Assembly (NCBI GenBank): GCA_024235855.1
Contig: JACKLN010000005.1
Location: forward strand, 1 to 64,000
Length of the DNA stretch: 64,000 bases
Direction: 5' to 3'
DNA from: Burkholderiaceae bacterium
Lineage (GTDB): Bacteria; Pseudomonadota; Gammaproteobacteria; Burkholderiales; Burkholderiaceae_C
The notes beneath the pieces are model-generated. The model was not told the origin of the DNA and did not search any database. It was given only the letters and a program-made list of their open reading frames with translations. Position 1 is the stretch's first letter; every line of letters starts with the position of its first letter. The position numbers and the translations under genes were made by a program. Shown piece by piece: positions 35,036 to 42,982 of the stretch.

Positions 35036-35971
35036 ATGCCCGCCACCTACCTTGGCCCGCTGCCCGACCACGGCCGCTTCCGCTACCGGCCCATCATCCG
35101 GCGCCCCCACTGGCGCTGGCCCGGCGGCGCGGGGCTGGCCGTCTACCTGGGCTACAACCTCGAGCACTTCGCGTTCGGCGAAGGCATGGGGGCGGCCATC
35201 GGCCCGACGTCGCCGCAGCCCGACGTGCTCAACCACAGCTGGCGGGAGTACGGCAACCGCGTCGGGGCGTGGCGCTGCCTGGAACTGTTCGATGCACTCG
35301 AACTGCCCGTCGCCGCACTGATCAACACCGCGCTGTACGACCACTGCCCCGAACTGGTGCAGGCCCACGTGGACCGCGGCGACGAGCTCGTCGGCCATGG
35401 CCACACCAATGCCGAGCGCCAGGGCACGCTGGACCAAGCCGATGAGCGCGAGTTGCTGGCCCTGTGCCGCGCTCGCATGCAGGCCCACAGCGGCCAGGCG
35501 CCGCAGGGCTGGCTGTCGCCGTGGATCTCGGAGAGCCACGCCACGCCCGACCTGCTGGCCGAGACCGGCTACCGCTACACGCTGAACTGGTGCCACGACG
35601 ACCAGCCCACCCGCATGCGCACGCGCGACGGCCATGGGCTCTGGGCCGTGCCGTACCCGCAGGAGCTCAACGACATCCCGATGCTGGTGGCACGCCAGAT
35701 GGACATGCGTGACTTCGCCGACATGGTCGTCGACCAGTGCGACGAGATGCTGGCCCAGACGCAGCGGCCCGGCGCACCGGCCCTGGTGATGGGCCTGGCC
35801 CTGCACCCCTATCTGGTGGGCCAGCCGTACCGGCTGCGCCACCTGCGCCGCGCGCTGGCGCACCTGGCCGCGGCCCGCGCGCGCGGCGAGATCTGGTTCA
35901 CCACCCCCGGCGCGATCTGCGACCACATGGGCGACGTGGCGGCCGCCGACCCGGAGGGCTTCGCGCCATGA
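35036..35971 (+). CDS. NodB-fold polysaccharide deacetylase family protein (PuuE-like hydrolase)
   Basis: 311 residues. The fold is seen in AVYLGYNLEHFAFGEGMG, GAWRCLELFDALELPVAAL, GDELVGHGHTNAERQ and PQGWLSPWISESHATPDLLA. The motifs are closer to PuuE-type allantoinases, which hydrolyse cyclic amides, than to sugar deacetylases (no TFDDG motif). No signal peptide, so cytoplasmic. Its stop overlaps the amidase start by ATGA. This supports a role opening a C-N bond in a small molecule. Confidence 0.8.
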   Translation: MPATYLGPLPDHGRFRYRPIIRRPHWRWPGGAGLAVYLGYNLEHFAFGEGMGAAIGPTSPQPDVLNHSWREYGNRVGAWRCLELFDALELPVAALINTALYDHCPELVQAHVDRGDELVGHGHTNAERQGTLDQADERELLALCRARMQAHSGQAPQGWLSPWISESHATPDLLAETGYRYTLNWCHDDQPTRMRTRDGHGLWAVPYPQELNDIPMLVARQMDMRDFADMVVDQCDEMLAQTQRPGAPALVMGLALHPYLVGQPYRLRHLRRALAHLAAARARGEIWFTTPGAICDHMGDVAAADPEGFAP

Positions 35972-37167
35972 ACATGACCTCGTTCGACATCGACGACGAC
36001 ATCGGCGCCTGGGTGCCGCACGGCCGCTTCGTGCTGCCCGGGGCGGCCCAGGGCCCGCTGGCCGGCCTGCGCTTCGTGGCCAAGGACGTGTTCGACGTCG
36101 CCGGCCACCCCACCGGCGCCGGCAACCCGACCTGGCTGGCCACGCATGCCCCGGCCACGCGGCACGCACCGGCGGTGCAGGCCCTGCTGGACGCCGGTGC
36201 CACGCTGGCCGGCAAGGTGCTGACCGACGAACTGGCCTACAGCCTGCACGGGGACAACCACCACCACGGCACGCCGGTCAACCGCGCCGCGCCCGGCCGG
36301 GTAACGGGCGGTTCGTCCAGCGGCACGGCCGCGGCGGTGGCCGCCCGCAAGGTGGACTTCGGGCTGGGCACCGACACCGGCGGCTCCACCCGCGTGCCCG
36401 CCAGCTACTGCGGCCTGTGGGGGCTGCGCACCACGCACGGGGCATTGTCGGCCGACGGCCTGGTGCCGCTGCACCCGGGCTTCGACACCGTGACCTGGCT
36501 GGCGCACGACGGTGACGTGTTCGAGCGCGTGGGCGCCGTGCTGCTGCCCGCCTGGCCGGGCACGCTGCGGCGGCCCATGTTGGCCACCGACGCCGTCGCG
36601 CTGGCCGACCCGGAGTTCGACCGCCCGCTGCGGCGCTTGGTCGACGTGCTCGCCCGCGTGCTCGGTGCGGCCGTGCAGGACAGCCCGGCCGCGCCCGGCG
36701 AGTCGCTGCCCGACTGGCGGCAGGTGTATGCCACCGTCGGCGCGCACGAGGGCTGGCAGGTGCACGGCGACTGGATCACGCAGGCGAAGCCGGTGTTCGG
36801 CGCCGCCATCGCCGGGCGCTGGCAGGCAGCCAGCCGGGTCAGCGATGGTGCAGCCGCCGAGGCGCGCGGGCAGATGGCGCGCATTCGCGCCCAGGTGCGC
36901 GCGTGGCTGGGCGTCGACGGCGTGGCCGTGCTGCCATCGGCCGCCAGCCTGGCGCCGTGGCGAGACGCCGACCCCGCAGCCGTCGATGCCGTTCGGCTGC
37001 GCACGATGGCCATCACCTGCATCGCCGGGCTGGCCGGGCTGCCGCAGGTGAGCGTGCCGATGGCCGACGAAGACGGTGTGCCGCTGGGGGTATCGCTGAT
37101 CGGCCCTGCTGGCAGCGACCGGGCATTGATCCGCCTGGCGCGCGAGGTGCACGCGGCGCTGGGCTGA
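35968..37167 (+). CDS. Amidase-signature family amidase
   Basis: 399 residues. The amidase Ser-Ser-Lys triad is present: Lys in RFVAKDVFDVAG, the cis-Ser in TGGSSSGTAAAVAA and nucleophile Ser in GTDTGGSTRVPASYCGL. The second half is shorter than in GatA. A conserved LAGLPQVSVPM segment occurs near the C-terminus. It hydrolyses an amide to the acid and ammonia. It overlaps the deacetylase gene by 4 nt. It could also process amides from the nitrile hydratase about 13 kb away, but the local operon suggests another substrate. Confidence 0.92.
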   Translation: MNMTSFDIDDDIGAWVPHGRFVLPGAAQGPLAGLRFVAKDVFDVAGHPTGAGNPTWLATHAPATRHAPAVQALLDAGATLAGKVLTDELAYSLHGDNHHHGTPVNRAAPGRVTGGSSSGTAAAVAARKVDFGLGTDTGGSTRVPASYCGLWGLRTTHGALSADGLVPLHPGFDTVTWLAHDGDVFERVGAVLLPAWPGTLRRPMLATDAVALADPEFDRPLRRLVDVLARVLGAAVQDSPAAPGESLPDWRQVYATVGAHEGWQVHGDWITQAKPVFGAAIAGRWQAASRVSDGAAAEARGQMARIRAQVRAWLGVDGVAVLPSAASLAPWRDADPAAVDAVRLRTMAITCIAGLAGLPQVSVPMADEDGVPLGVSLIGPAGSDRALIRLAREVHAALG

Positions 37168-37191
37168 AGCTGTGGCAAGCTCCCGCGCGCC

Positions 37192-37965
37192 ATGACCGTC
37201 ACCCGCCTGAAGGGGCCCCGTGCCCGCCCCACCCCGGCCACCGAGAAGCGGCCGTCACGCACCGGCACGGGCCGGCGCGCCGCGGCGGCCGAGGCGCCGC
37301 AGGATGTGGAGACCCGGATCTACCGCGCCGTGTTCGACAGCGTGATGTGCCAGCGCCTGCCGCCGGGCACCAAGCTGCCCGAGGCGGCGCTGTGCACCTT
37401 GTTCGGCGTCAGCCGCAGCGTGGTGCGCAAGGTGCTGCAGCGCCTGGCGCACGACCACATCGTGCAGTTGCGCCCCAACCGGGGCGCCATCGTGGCCGTG
37501 CCGACGCCGCAGGAAACACGGCAGGTCTTCGAGGCGCGGCGCGCGCTGGAGGCCGCGGTGGTGACGCTGGCCGCCGAACGCGCCACCGCCGACGATCTGG
37601 CCGCCCTGCGGGCCCAGCTGGCGCAGGAACAGGCGGCCGTGGACGATACCGACCAGCCGGCCTGGGTGCGGCTGGCCAGCAGCTTCCACCTGCGGCTGGC
37701 GGAAGTGGCCGGCAACCCCATCCTGCTGCGCTACCTGACGGAGACGATCTCGCGCTGCTCGCTGATCGTGGCGCTGCACGAGCCACCGGGCAATGCCGCC
37801 TGCGAGCACGACGAGCACGCACGAATCGTCGAGTGCATCGCCCGTGGCGACGCTGCCGGCGCGGTGACGCTGATGGATGCGCACCTGCGCGATCTGGAAC
37901 GCCACCTGGCGCTGGAGCACGCGCCGCGTGAGCGCAGTCTGGCGCAGTTGCTGGGCATGGCCTGA
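37192..37965 (+). CDS. GntR-family (FadR/FCD-type) transcriptional regulator
   Basis: 257 residues. The winged helix contains LPEAALCTLFGVSRSVVRKV and HIVQLRPNRGAIVAVP. The all-helical FCD ligand domain follows (RQVFEARRALEAAVVTLAA; SSFHLRLAEVAGNPILLRY; DEHARIVECIARGD), with His and Asp residues that usually bind metal. It is the last gene of the rightward operon and most likely regulates it and the divergent liv operon through the TTGTnnACAA sites at 34449-34481. Confidence 0.93.
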   Translation: MTVTRLKGPRARPTPATEKRPSRTGTGRRAAAAEAPQDVETRIYRAVFDSVMCQRLPPGTKLPEAALCTLFGVSRSVVRKVLQRLAHDHIVQLRPNRGAIVAVPTPQETRQVFEARRALEAAVVTLAAERATADDLAALRAQLAQEQAAVDDTDQPAWVRLASSFHLRLAEVAGNPILLRYLTETISRCSLIVALHEPPGNAACEHDEHARIVECIARGDAAGAVTLMDAHLRDLERHLALEHAPRERSLAQLLGMA

Positions 37966-38004
37966 ACCGTCGGCCAGATCTGCCAGCCAGATCCGACGGC
38001 CCAA

Positions 38005-38215
38005 GAAACGAGAAACCCCTCCGGGCCGTTTCGACCGGGAGGGGCGTGGCGGACGGTGCCGCCTGCGGAACTTCGGAGATTTTCGTCCGACGTTCCTGAC
38101 GCACAGAAGACTGTGCCGTCTCAGGGTGCCTTCGTGGAAGGCGGTTCAACCTTAGGACAAGCCGGCGGCACGCGCAAGACGGGCGGGGGCATTTCCGCGC
38201 CGTCTTTACATTCGC
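38005..38215 (-). other. Highly structured intergenic element between gntR and ubiD, possibly a small RNA or 3' UTR
   Basis: The 275 bp between the convergent genes hold no gene but many inverted repeats. GTGCCGCC (38056-38063) pairs with GGCGGCAC (38164-38171), enclosing the hairpins CCTGA..TCAGG with CACAG/CTGTG inside (38095-38125) and GCCTTC/GAAGGC (38128-38142). On the minus strand the block ends in CCCCTCC/GGAGGGG (38016-38044), followed by TTTCTCGTTTC, a terminator-like end. GACGG/CCGTC (38178-38204) is a further hairpin. A closing stem, central bubble and terminal loop recall 6S RNA, but I see no decisive consensus; it may be the ubiD 3' UTR. Confidence 0.4.
38016..38044 (-). terminator. 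Probable intrinsic terminator downstream of ubiD
   Basis: Seven G-C-rich pairs (CCCCTCC with GGAGGGG) are followed on the minus strand by a T-rich tail (TTTCTCGTTTC). It would end transcripts coming from ubiD or from the structured element described separately. Confidence 0.55.
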
Positions 38216-38240
38216 GCTGACACAGATCAACCGCTGCAGA

Positions 38241-39797
38241 TCAACGGCCGGCGACCAGGCGCTCCACCAGCGGTGCCATGCGCGCCGTCACCGCCGCGTC
38301 CATGCCCAGCGCCCGCCCCCACTCGCGCGCCGTCTCGCCGGGCCACTTGTTGGTCGCGTCCAGCCCCATCTTGCCGCCCAGGCCGCTGACCGGCGACGCG
38401 AAGTCCAGGTAGTCGATGGGCGTCTGGTCCACCAGCGTGGTGTCGCGCACCGGGTCCATGCGCGTGGTGATGGCCCAGACCACCTCCTTCCAGTCGCGGA
38501 TGTCCACGTCGTCGTCGACCACGACGATGAACTTCGTGTACATGAACTGGCGCAGAAAGCTCCACAGCCCGAACATCACCCGCTTGGCATGGCCCGGGTA
38601 CGCCTTCCTAATGCTGATCACGGCCATGCGATAGCTGCAGCCCTCGGGCGGCAGGTAGAAGTCGGCGATCTCGGGAAACTGCTTCTGCAGGATGGGCACG
38701 AAGACTTCGTTCAGCGCCACGCCCAGCACGGCCGGCTCGTCCGGCGGCTTGCCGGTGTAGGTGGAGTGGTAGATCGGCTCACGCCGCATCGTCAGGCGCG
38801 AGAGCTCGAACACCGGGAACCAGTCCTGCTCGTTGTAGTAGCCGGTGTGGTCGCCGAACGGGCCCTCCAGCGCGTGCAGGTAGCCGCCCTTCTCCTTCAG
38901 CGGCACGCCGGCCGCCGACGTGCCGCTGAACCCCGGCGCGGCCGGCGGGATGTGGCCCTCGAGCACGATCTCTGCGCTGGCCGGCACCTGCAGCTTCAAC
39001 CCGGCTTCACCCACGCTGCTGTCCACCAGCTCGGTGCGGCTGCCACGCAGCAGGCCCGCGAACTGGTATTCGCTCAGCGTGTCGGGCACCGGCGTCACGG
39101 CGCCGAGGATGGTGGCCGGGTCGGCACCCAGCGCGGTGACGATGGGGAACGGCTGGCCGGGGTTGGCGCGTGCGAAGTCGCGGAAGTCCAGGGCACCGCC
39201 GCGGTGGGCCAGCCAGCGCATGATGGTCTGCCTCGGGCCGATCACCTGCTGGCGGTAGATGCCCAGGTTCTGCCGCCGGCGCGGCTGGGCCACGCCCTGT
39301 GGGCCGCGCGTGACCACCAGGCCCCAGGTGATCAGCGGGCCGGCGTCGCCGGGCCAGCAGGTCTGCACCGGCAACCGGCCGAGGTCGATGTCGTCGCCGG
39401 TGAACACCACCTCCTGGCAAGGGGCGCTGCCCTTGACAGCGGGCTTCATGTCCCACACCGCCTTGGCCATGTCCCAGAGCTTGCCCACCTCCTTCAGGCC
39501 CTTGGGCGGCTCCGGCTCCTTCAGCGCGGCCAGCAGGCGGCCGACGTCGCGCAGATCCGACAGTGACGACGCCCCCATGCCCAGGGCCACCCGTTCAGGG
39601 GTGCCGAAGAGGTTGGCCAGCACCGGCATGGTGTGCCCGGTGGGCTGCTCGAAGAGCAGCGCCGGGCCCTCGGCACGCAGCACGGCGTCGGCAACGGCCG
39701 TCATCTCCAGGGCAGGCGACACCGGATCGGCCACGCGGCGCAGTTGGCCCTGCCGTTCGAGTTGGCCCATGAAGTCTCGCAGGTCGCGGTATTTCAT
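38241..39797 (-). CDS. ubiD: UbiD-family prenylated-FMN-dependent decarboxylase
   Basis: 518 residues, close to the usual length of the enzyme that decarboxylates 3-octaprenyl-4-hydroxybenzoate in ubiquinone synthesis. The start MKYRDLRDFMGQLERQGQL is typical, and the prFMN-binding blocks RQNLGIYRQQVIG and IMRWLAHRGGALDFRDFA are present, along with ETAREWGRALGMD near the C-terminus. It belongs to the UbiD branch, not to the aromatic-acid decarboxylases as far as can be seen. UbiX, which makes the cofactor, is not in this window. Confidence 0.95.
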   Translation of the reverse strand: MKYRDLRDFMGQLERQGQLRRVADPVSPALEMTAVADAVLRAEGPALLFEQPTGHTMPVLANLFGTPERVALGMGASSLSDLRDVGRLLAALKEPEPPKGLKEVGKLWDMAKAVWDMKPAVKGSAPCQEVVFTGDDIDLGRLPVQTCWPGDAGPLITWGLVVTRGPQGVAQPRRRQNLGIYRQQVIGPRQTIMRWLAHRGGALDFRDFARANPGQPFPIVTALGADPATILGAVTPVPDTLSEYQFAGLLRGSRTELVDSSVGEAGLKLQVPASAEIVLEGHIPPAAPGFSGTSAAGVPLKEKGGYLHALEGPFGDHTGYYNEQDWFPVFELSRLTMRREPIYHSTYTGKPPDEPAVLGVALNEVFVPILQKQFPEIADFYLPPEGCSYRMAVISIRKAYPGHAKRVMFGLWSFLRQFMYTKFIVVVDDDVDIRDWKEVVWAITTRMDPVRDTTLVDQTPIDYLDFASPVSGLGGKMGLDATNKWPGETAREWGRALGMDAAVTARMAPLVERLVAGR

Positions 39798-39830
39798 ACT
39801 TGAAAGTAATTAGAGACGCATTCCATATTC

Positions 39831-39859
39831 TTGACCGGGTATAGACCGGTTCCTAGAAT
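39831..39859 (+). promoter_or_regulatory. Sigma-70-type promoter of the lytic transglycosylase gene
   Basis: TTGACC (39831-39836), a 17-nt spacer and TAGAAT (39854-39859) make the strongest consensus promoter in the window. Transcription would start near 39866, leaving a leader of roughly 150 nt before the ATG at 40014. Confidence 0.7.
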
Positions 39860-39878
39860 CCGCCGCGCTGAGACGAAT

Positions 39879-39998
39879 CCGGGTTAACCCGGAAGCCCGA
39901 ACACGCAGGCCGCGCCTCCCCCACGCTGGGGTCTTTGCGATGAGCGCCTGCCATGTATTGTGAGACCCGACCTGCGCCGACCACGGCGCCGGGGTCTC
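39879..39998 (+). other. Structured 5' leader with palindrome and RBS-adjacent hairpin
   Basis: CCGGGTTAACCCGG (39879-39892) is a perfect 14-bp palindrome at the start of the leader. Near its end GAGACCC (39962-39968) pairs with GGGTCTC (39992-39998) around a second perfect hairpin, GCGCCG/CGGCGC (39974-39989). The 3' edge lies a few bases before the ribosome site GGAAGGAGAG. Folding could mask or expose translation of the transglycosylase. No known riboswitch family is recognised. Confidence 0.5.
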
Positions 39999-40013
39999 GA
40001 TGGAAGGAGAGCC

Positions 40014-40877
40014 ATGCAGACCCTCGCCGCAATCCGCGACGTGCAGCGCGCCACTGGGCGCGGTCTGTCCGTGTTCCTGCGCGACGTGGGCCACGGGGCC
40101 CTGGAACTGGGTCACAACACGCTGGCGCTGGTGGGCCTGGCCACGGTGGCCGCGGCCATCTTCGCTGTCGGCCGGCCCGACCTGCGCCACGAGGCCGAGT
40201 CCGTGGCGCTGAACTGGCTGCAGGACCGCTTCGAGGCCCGCGCCGTGGCCTCCGGCGACCTGCTGGCCGTGGTGGGCGAGCCCACCGCAGTGGCCCGCGC
40301 CACCGCCGCCGACCCCGCGGAGCTGACCCGCGAACAGGCTTCGGTGGCGCGCTGGCTGTCGCGCCGCTACCGCGTGGCGCCGGAACCGGTGGCGCGCCTG
40401 GTCAAGGAGGCCTGGGACATCGGGCAGCGTTCGCGCCTGGACCCCACGCTGCTGCTGGCCATCATCGCCATCGAGTCCAGCTTCAACCCGTTCGCGCAGA
40501 GTTCGGTCGGTGCCCAGGGCCTGATGCAGGTGATGACGCGCGTGCACGACGACAAGTACGAGGCCTTCGGCGGCGTGCACGCGGCCTTCGACCCGGTGAG
40601 CAACCTGCGCGTGGGCGCGCAGATCCTCAAGGAATACGTCCGCCGCACGGGCAGCGTCGAAGGTGGTCTGAAGCACTACGTGGGCGCCGCGCTGCTGGAG
40701 ACCGATGGCGGCTACGCAGCCAAGGTGCTGTACGAGCAGAGCCACATCCAGCGCGTGGCGCAGGGGCAGTCGGTGGCGGTGAACGTGCCCAGCACCCCGC
40801 CGGCGCCAGCCCCCGAGCCGGAATCCCTGCCGGCCGACACCGCCGCCGAACGCGTCGCCATCGCGCCGCAGTCCTGA
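40014..40877 (+). CDS. Lytic transglycosylase (SLT domain) protein
   Basis: 287 residues. An N-terminal membrane segment (ALVGLATVAAAIFAVG) and a long helical spacer precede the SLT domain: LLLAIIAIESSFNPFAQSS with the catalytic Glu, then VGAQGLMQVMTRVH and GGVHAAFDPVSNLRVGAQIL. The C-terminus is Pro/Ala/Glu-rich. It would cleave peptidoglycan glycan strands at the periplasmic face. A strong GGAAGGAGAG site precedes the start, and the leader is highly structured. Confidence 0.92.
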   Translation: MQTLAAIRDVQRATGRGLSVFLRDVGHGALELGHNTLALVGLATVAAAIFAVGRPDLRHEAESVALNWLQDRFEARAVASGDLLAVVGEPTAVARATAADPAELTREQASVARWLSRRYRVAPEPVARLVKEAWDIGQRSRLDPTLLLAIIAIESSFNPFAQSSVGAQGLMQVMTRVHDDKYEAFGGVHAAFDPVSNLRVGAQILKEYVRRTGSVEGGLKHYVGAALLETDGGYAAKVLYEQSHIQRVAQGQSVAVNVPSTPPAPAPEPESLPADTAAERVAIAPQS

Positions 40878-40913
40878 AGCACCGACGCCGGCCCGCTGCG
40901 CGCTACACTGGCG

Positions 40914-41027
40914 GGCCGCGCGACTGGCGATGAGGGGCGTCCTGCCCCGAGGTGGGCCACCACCGGGGAGCGCGGCGGCCGAGGCAGTCCCGTGGACGTC
41001 CGGCCGCAGTGCCGTTCGCCTGGGCAG
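40914..41027 (+). promoter_or_regulatory. ZTP (pfl) riboswitch controlling glyA
   Basis: The leader of glyA contains the conserved elements of the ZTP/ZMP aptamer in order: GCGCGACTGGCG (P1 side), a helix GGTGGGCCACCACC with GGGGAGCGCGG closing P1, a variable linker hairpin, and the distal block GCCGTTCGCCTGGGCA (41011-41026). CCGCG (40916-40920) pairs with CGCGG (40971-40975). A -10-like TACACT lies just upstream (40904-40909). The ligand accumulates when 10-formyl-tetrahydrofolate is short, so glyA, which supplies one-carbon units, would be turned on then. About 70 nt separate it from the ATG, enough for an expression platform. Confidence 0.93.
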
Positions 41028-41099
41028 CCCTCCGCCGGTGACTCCCCTGGAGCGCCGGCCTGCGCAGGGCCAGGCCACCGTCCACGAGGAACCGTCCCC

Positions 41100-42350
41100 A
41101 TGTTCGACCGCACCCGCTCCACCCTCGAGCTGATCGACCCCGAGGTCGCCGCCGCCATCGCCGCCGAGAACCGCCGGCAGGAAGAGCACATCGAGCTCAT
41201 CGCCAGCGAGAACTACACCAGCCCGGCCGTGATGGCCGCGCAGGGCAGCCAGCTGACCAACAAGTACGCCGAGGGCTACCCCGGCAAGCGCTACTACGGC
41301 GGCTGCGAGCACGTGGACGTGGTCGAGACGCTGGCCATCGAACGCCTGAAGCAGCTGTTCGGCGCCGGCTTCGCCAACGTGCAGGCCAACTCCGGCAGCC
41401 AGGCCAACCAGGCCGTGTTCTTCGGCCTGCTGCAGCCGGGCGACACCATCATGGGCATGAGCCTGGCCGAAGGCGGCCACCTCACCCACGGCATGCCGCT
41501 GAACATGAGTGGCAAGTGGTTCAACGTGGTCAGCTACGGCCTGGACCCGAACGAGGCCATCGACTACGACGCCATGGAGCGCCTGGCGCACGAGCACAAG
41601 CCCAAGCTCATCATCGCCGGCGCCAGCGCCTACAGCCTGCGCATCGACTTCGAGCGCTTCGCGAGAGTCGCGAAGGCCGTGGGCGCGTACTTCATGGTCG
41701 ACATGGCGCACTACGCCGGCCTGATCGCCGCCGGCGTCTACCCCAACCCGGTGCCGCATGCCGACGTGGTGACCAGCACCACGCACAAGAGCCTGCGCGG
41801 TCCGCGTGGCGGCATCGTGCTGATGAACGACGAGGCCATCGCGAAGAAGATCAACAGCGCCATCTTCCCCGGCATCCAGGGCGGCCCGCTGATGCACGTG
41901 ATCGCCGGCAAGGCCGTGGCCTTCCACGAGGCGCTGCAGCCGGCGTTCAAGACCTACCAGGCGCAGGTGGTGGCCAATGCCAAGGTGCTGGCCGAGACGC
42001 TGATCGAGCGCGGTCTGCGCATCGTCAGCGGCCGCACCGAGAGCCACGTGATGCTGGTGGACCTGCGGCCGAAGAACCTGACCGGCAAGGAAGCCGAGGC
42101 CATCCTGGGCAGCGCCCACATGACCTGCAACAAGAACGGCATCCCCAACGACCCGCAGAAGCCGATGGTGACCAGCGGCATCCGCCTGGGCACGCCGGCG
42201 ATGACCACGCGCGGCTTCAAGGAGGAGCAGGCGCGCCAGACCGCGCACCTGATCGCCGACGTGCTGGACCACCCGCACGACGAGCAGACCATCGCCGCCG
42301 TGCGCGCCAAGGTGGCCGTGCTGACGCGCGACTTCCCCGTCTACCGCTGA
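41100..42350 (+). CDS. glyA: Serine hydroxymethyltransferase
   Basis: 416 residues, full length. It makes glycine and 5,10-methylene-tetrahydrofolate from serine. Signatures include HIELIASENYTSPAVM, the PLP lysine in VVTSTTHKSLRGPRGG and YAEGYPGKRYYGGC. The start at MFDRTRSTLELIDPEV was chosen; a 36-codon upstream extension would run into the riboswitch and was rejected. It sits behind a ZTP riboswitch and 25 bp before nrdR, likely cotranscribed. Confidence 0.98.
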   Translation: MFDRTRSTLELIDPEVAAAIAAENRRQEEHIELIASENYTSPAVMAAQGSQLTNKYAEGYPGKRYYGGCEHVDVVETLAIERLKQLFGAGFANVQANSGSQANQAVFFGLLQPGDTIMGMSLAEGGHLTHGMPLNMSGKWFNVVSYGLDPNEAIDYDAMERLAHEHKPKLIIAGASAYSLRIDFERFARVAKAVGAYFMVDMAHYAGLIAAGVYPNPVPHADVVTSTTHKSLRGPRGGIVLMNDEAIAKKINSAIFPGIQGGPLMHVIAGKAVAFHEALQPAFKTYQAQVVANAKVLAETLIERGLRIVSGRTESHVMLVDLRPKNLTGKEAEAILGSAHMTCNKNGIPNDPQKPMVTSGIRLGTPAMTTRGFKEEQARQTAHLIADVLDHPHDEQTIAAVRAKVAVLTRDFPVYR

Positions 42351-42375
42351 GCGGCGGCCACACGATCCACCGGCC

Positions 42376-42819
42376 ATGCGCTGCCCCTACTGCGACCACG
42401 ACGACACCCAGGTCGTCGAGACGCGGGAGTCCGACGAAGGCGGCGTCATCCGCCGCCGGCGCCGCTGCCTGAAGTGCGACAAGCGCTTCACCACCTATGA
42501 ACGGGTGGAGGTGGCGCTGCCGGTGCTCGTCAAGCGCGACGGCCGGCGCGACGAGTTCGACCCCGACAAGCTGCGGGCGTCGATGATGCTGGCGCTGCGC
42601 AAGCGCCCTGTGGGCATGGAGCAGATCGATGCCGCGCAGGAGCGCATCCTGCGCAAGCTGCAGAGCAGCGGCCTGCGCGAGGTGCCCAGCACACGCGTGG
42701 GCGAGATGGTCATGCGGGAACTGAAAAGGCTCGACAAAGTGGCGTACGTTCGCTTCGCCAGCGTCTACCGCAGCTTCGAGGACGTGGACGAGTTCCGGCA
42801 GCTGATCCAGGACATCTGA
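42376..42819 (+). CDS. nrdR: Transcriptional repressor NrdR
   Basis: 147 residues, standard length. The N-terminal zinc ribbon has CPYCDHDDTQVVETRES and CLKCDKRFTTYERV; the ATP-cone follows (VLVKRDGRRDEFDPDKL; LRKRPVGMEQIDAAQERI). NrdR represses ribonucleotide reductase genes through NrdR boxes in response to (d)ATP. The glyA-nrdR pair is a common Burkholderiales arrangement. Confidence 0.97.
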   Translation: MRCPYCDHDDTQVVETRESDEGGVIRRRRRCLKCDKRFTTYERVEVALPVLVKRDGRRDEFDPDKLRASMMLALRKRPVGMEQIDAAQERILRKLQSSGLREVPSTRVGEMVMRELKRLDKVAYVRFASVYRSFEDVDEFRQLIQDI

Positions 42820-42982
42820 GACGGCAAGGGCGGAGCCGCCCCTGCCCGGCGATCGCCGATGATCGCCCCCAACCGGGGGATCCACCGTCCAGGGGCCCCC
42901 GCCGAGCCCTCCCTGCGCGGGTTCCTGGCGACGATGGCGCTGCCTAGAGTGCAGGCATTGCAGCCCGTACCGGAGTCGTGCC

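Noticed and set aside
38005..38215. Firm annotation as 6S RNA
   Set aside because: The overall fold is similar but the conserved 6S sequence blocks are not clearly present on either strand; kept as a candidate element only.
40992..41099. N-terminal extension of glyA upstream of its ATG
   Set aside because: It would translate part of the ZTP riboswitch; SHMT proteins start at the MFDRTRS-type N-terminus.
39810..42377. An 855-aa minus-strand frame over glyA and the transglycosylase
   Set aside because: Opposite both well-supported genes and across the ZTP riboswitch; no recognisable sequence.
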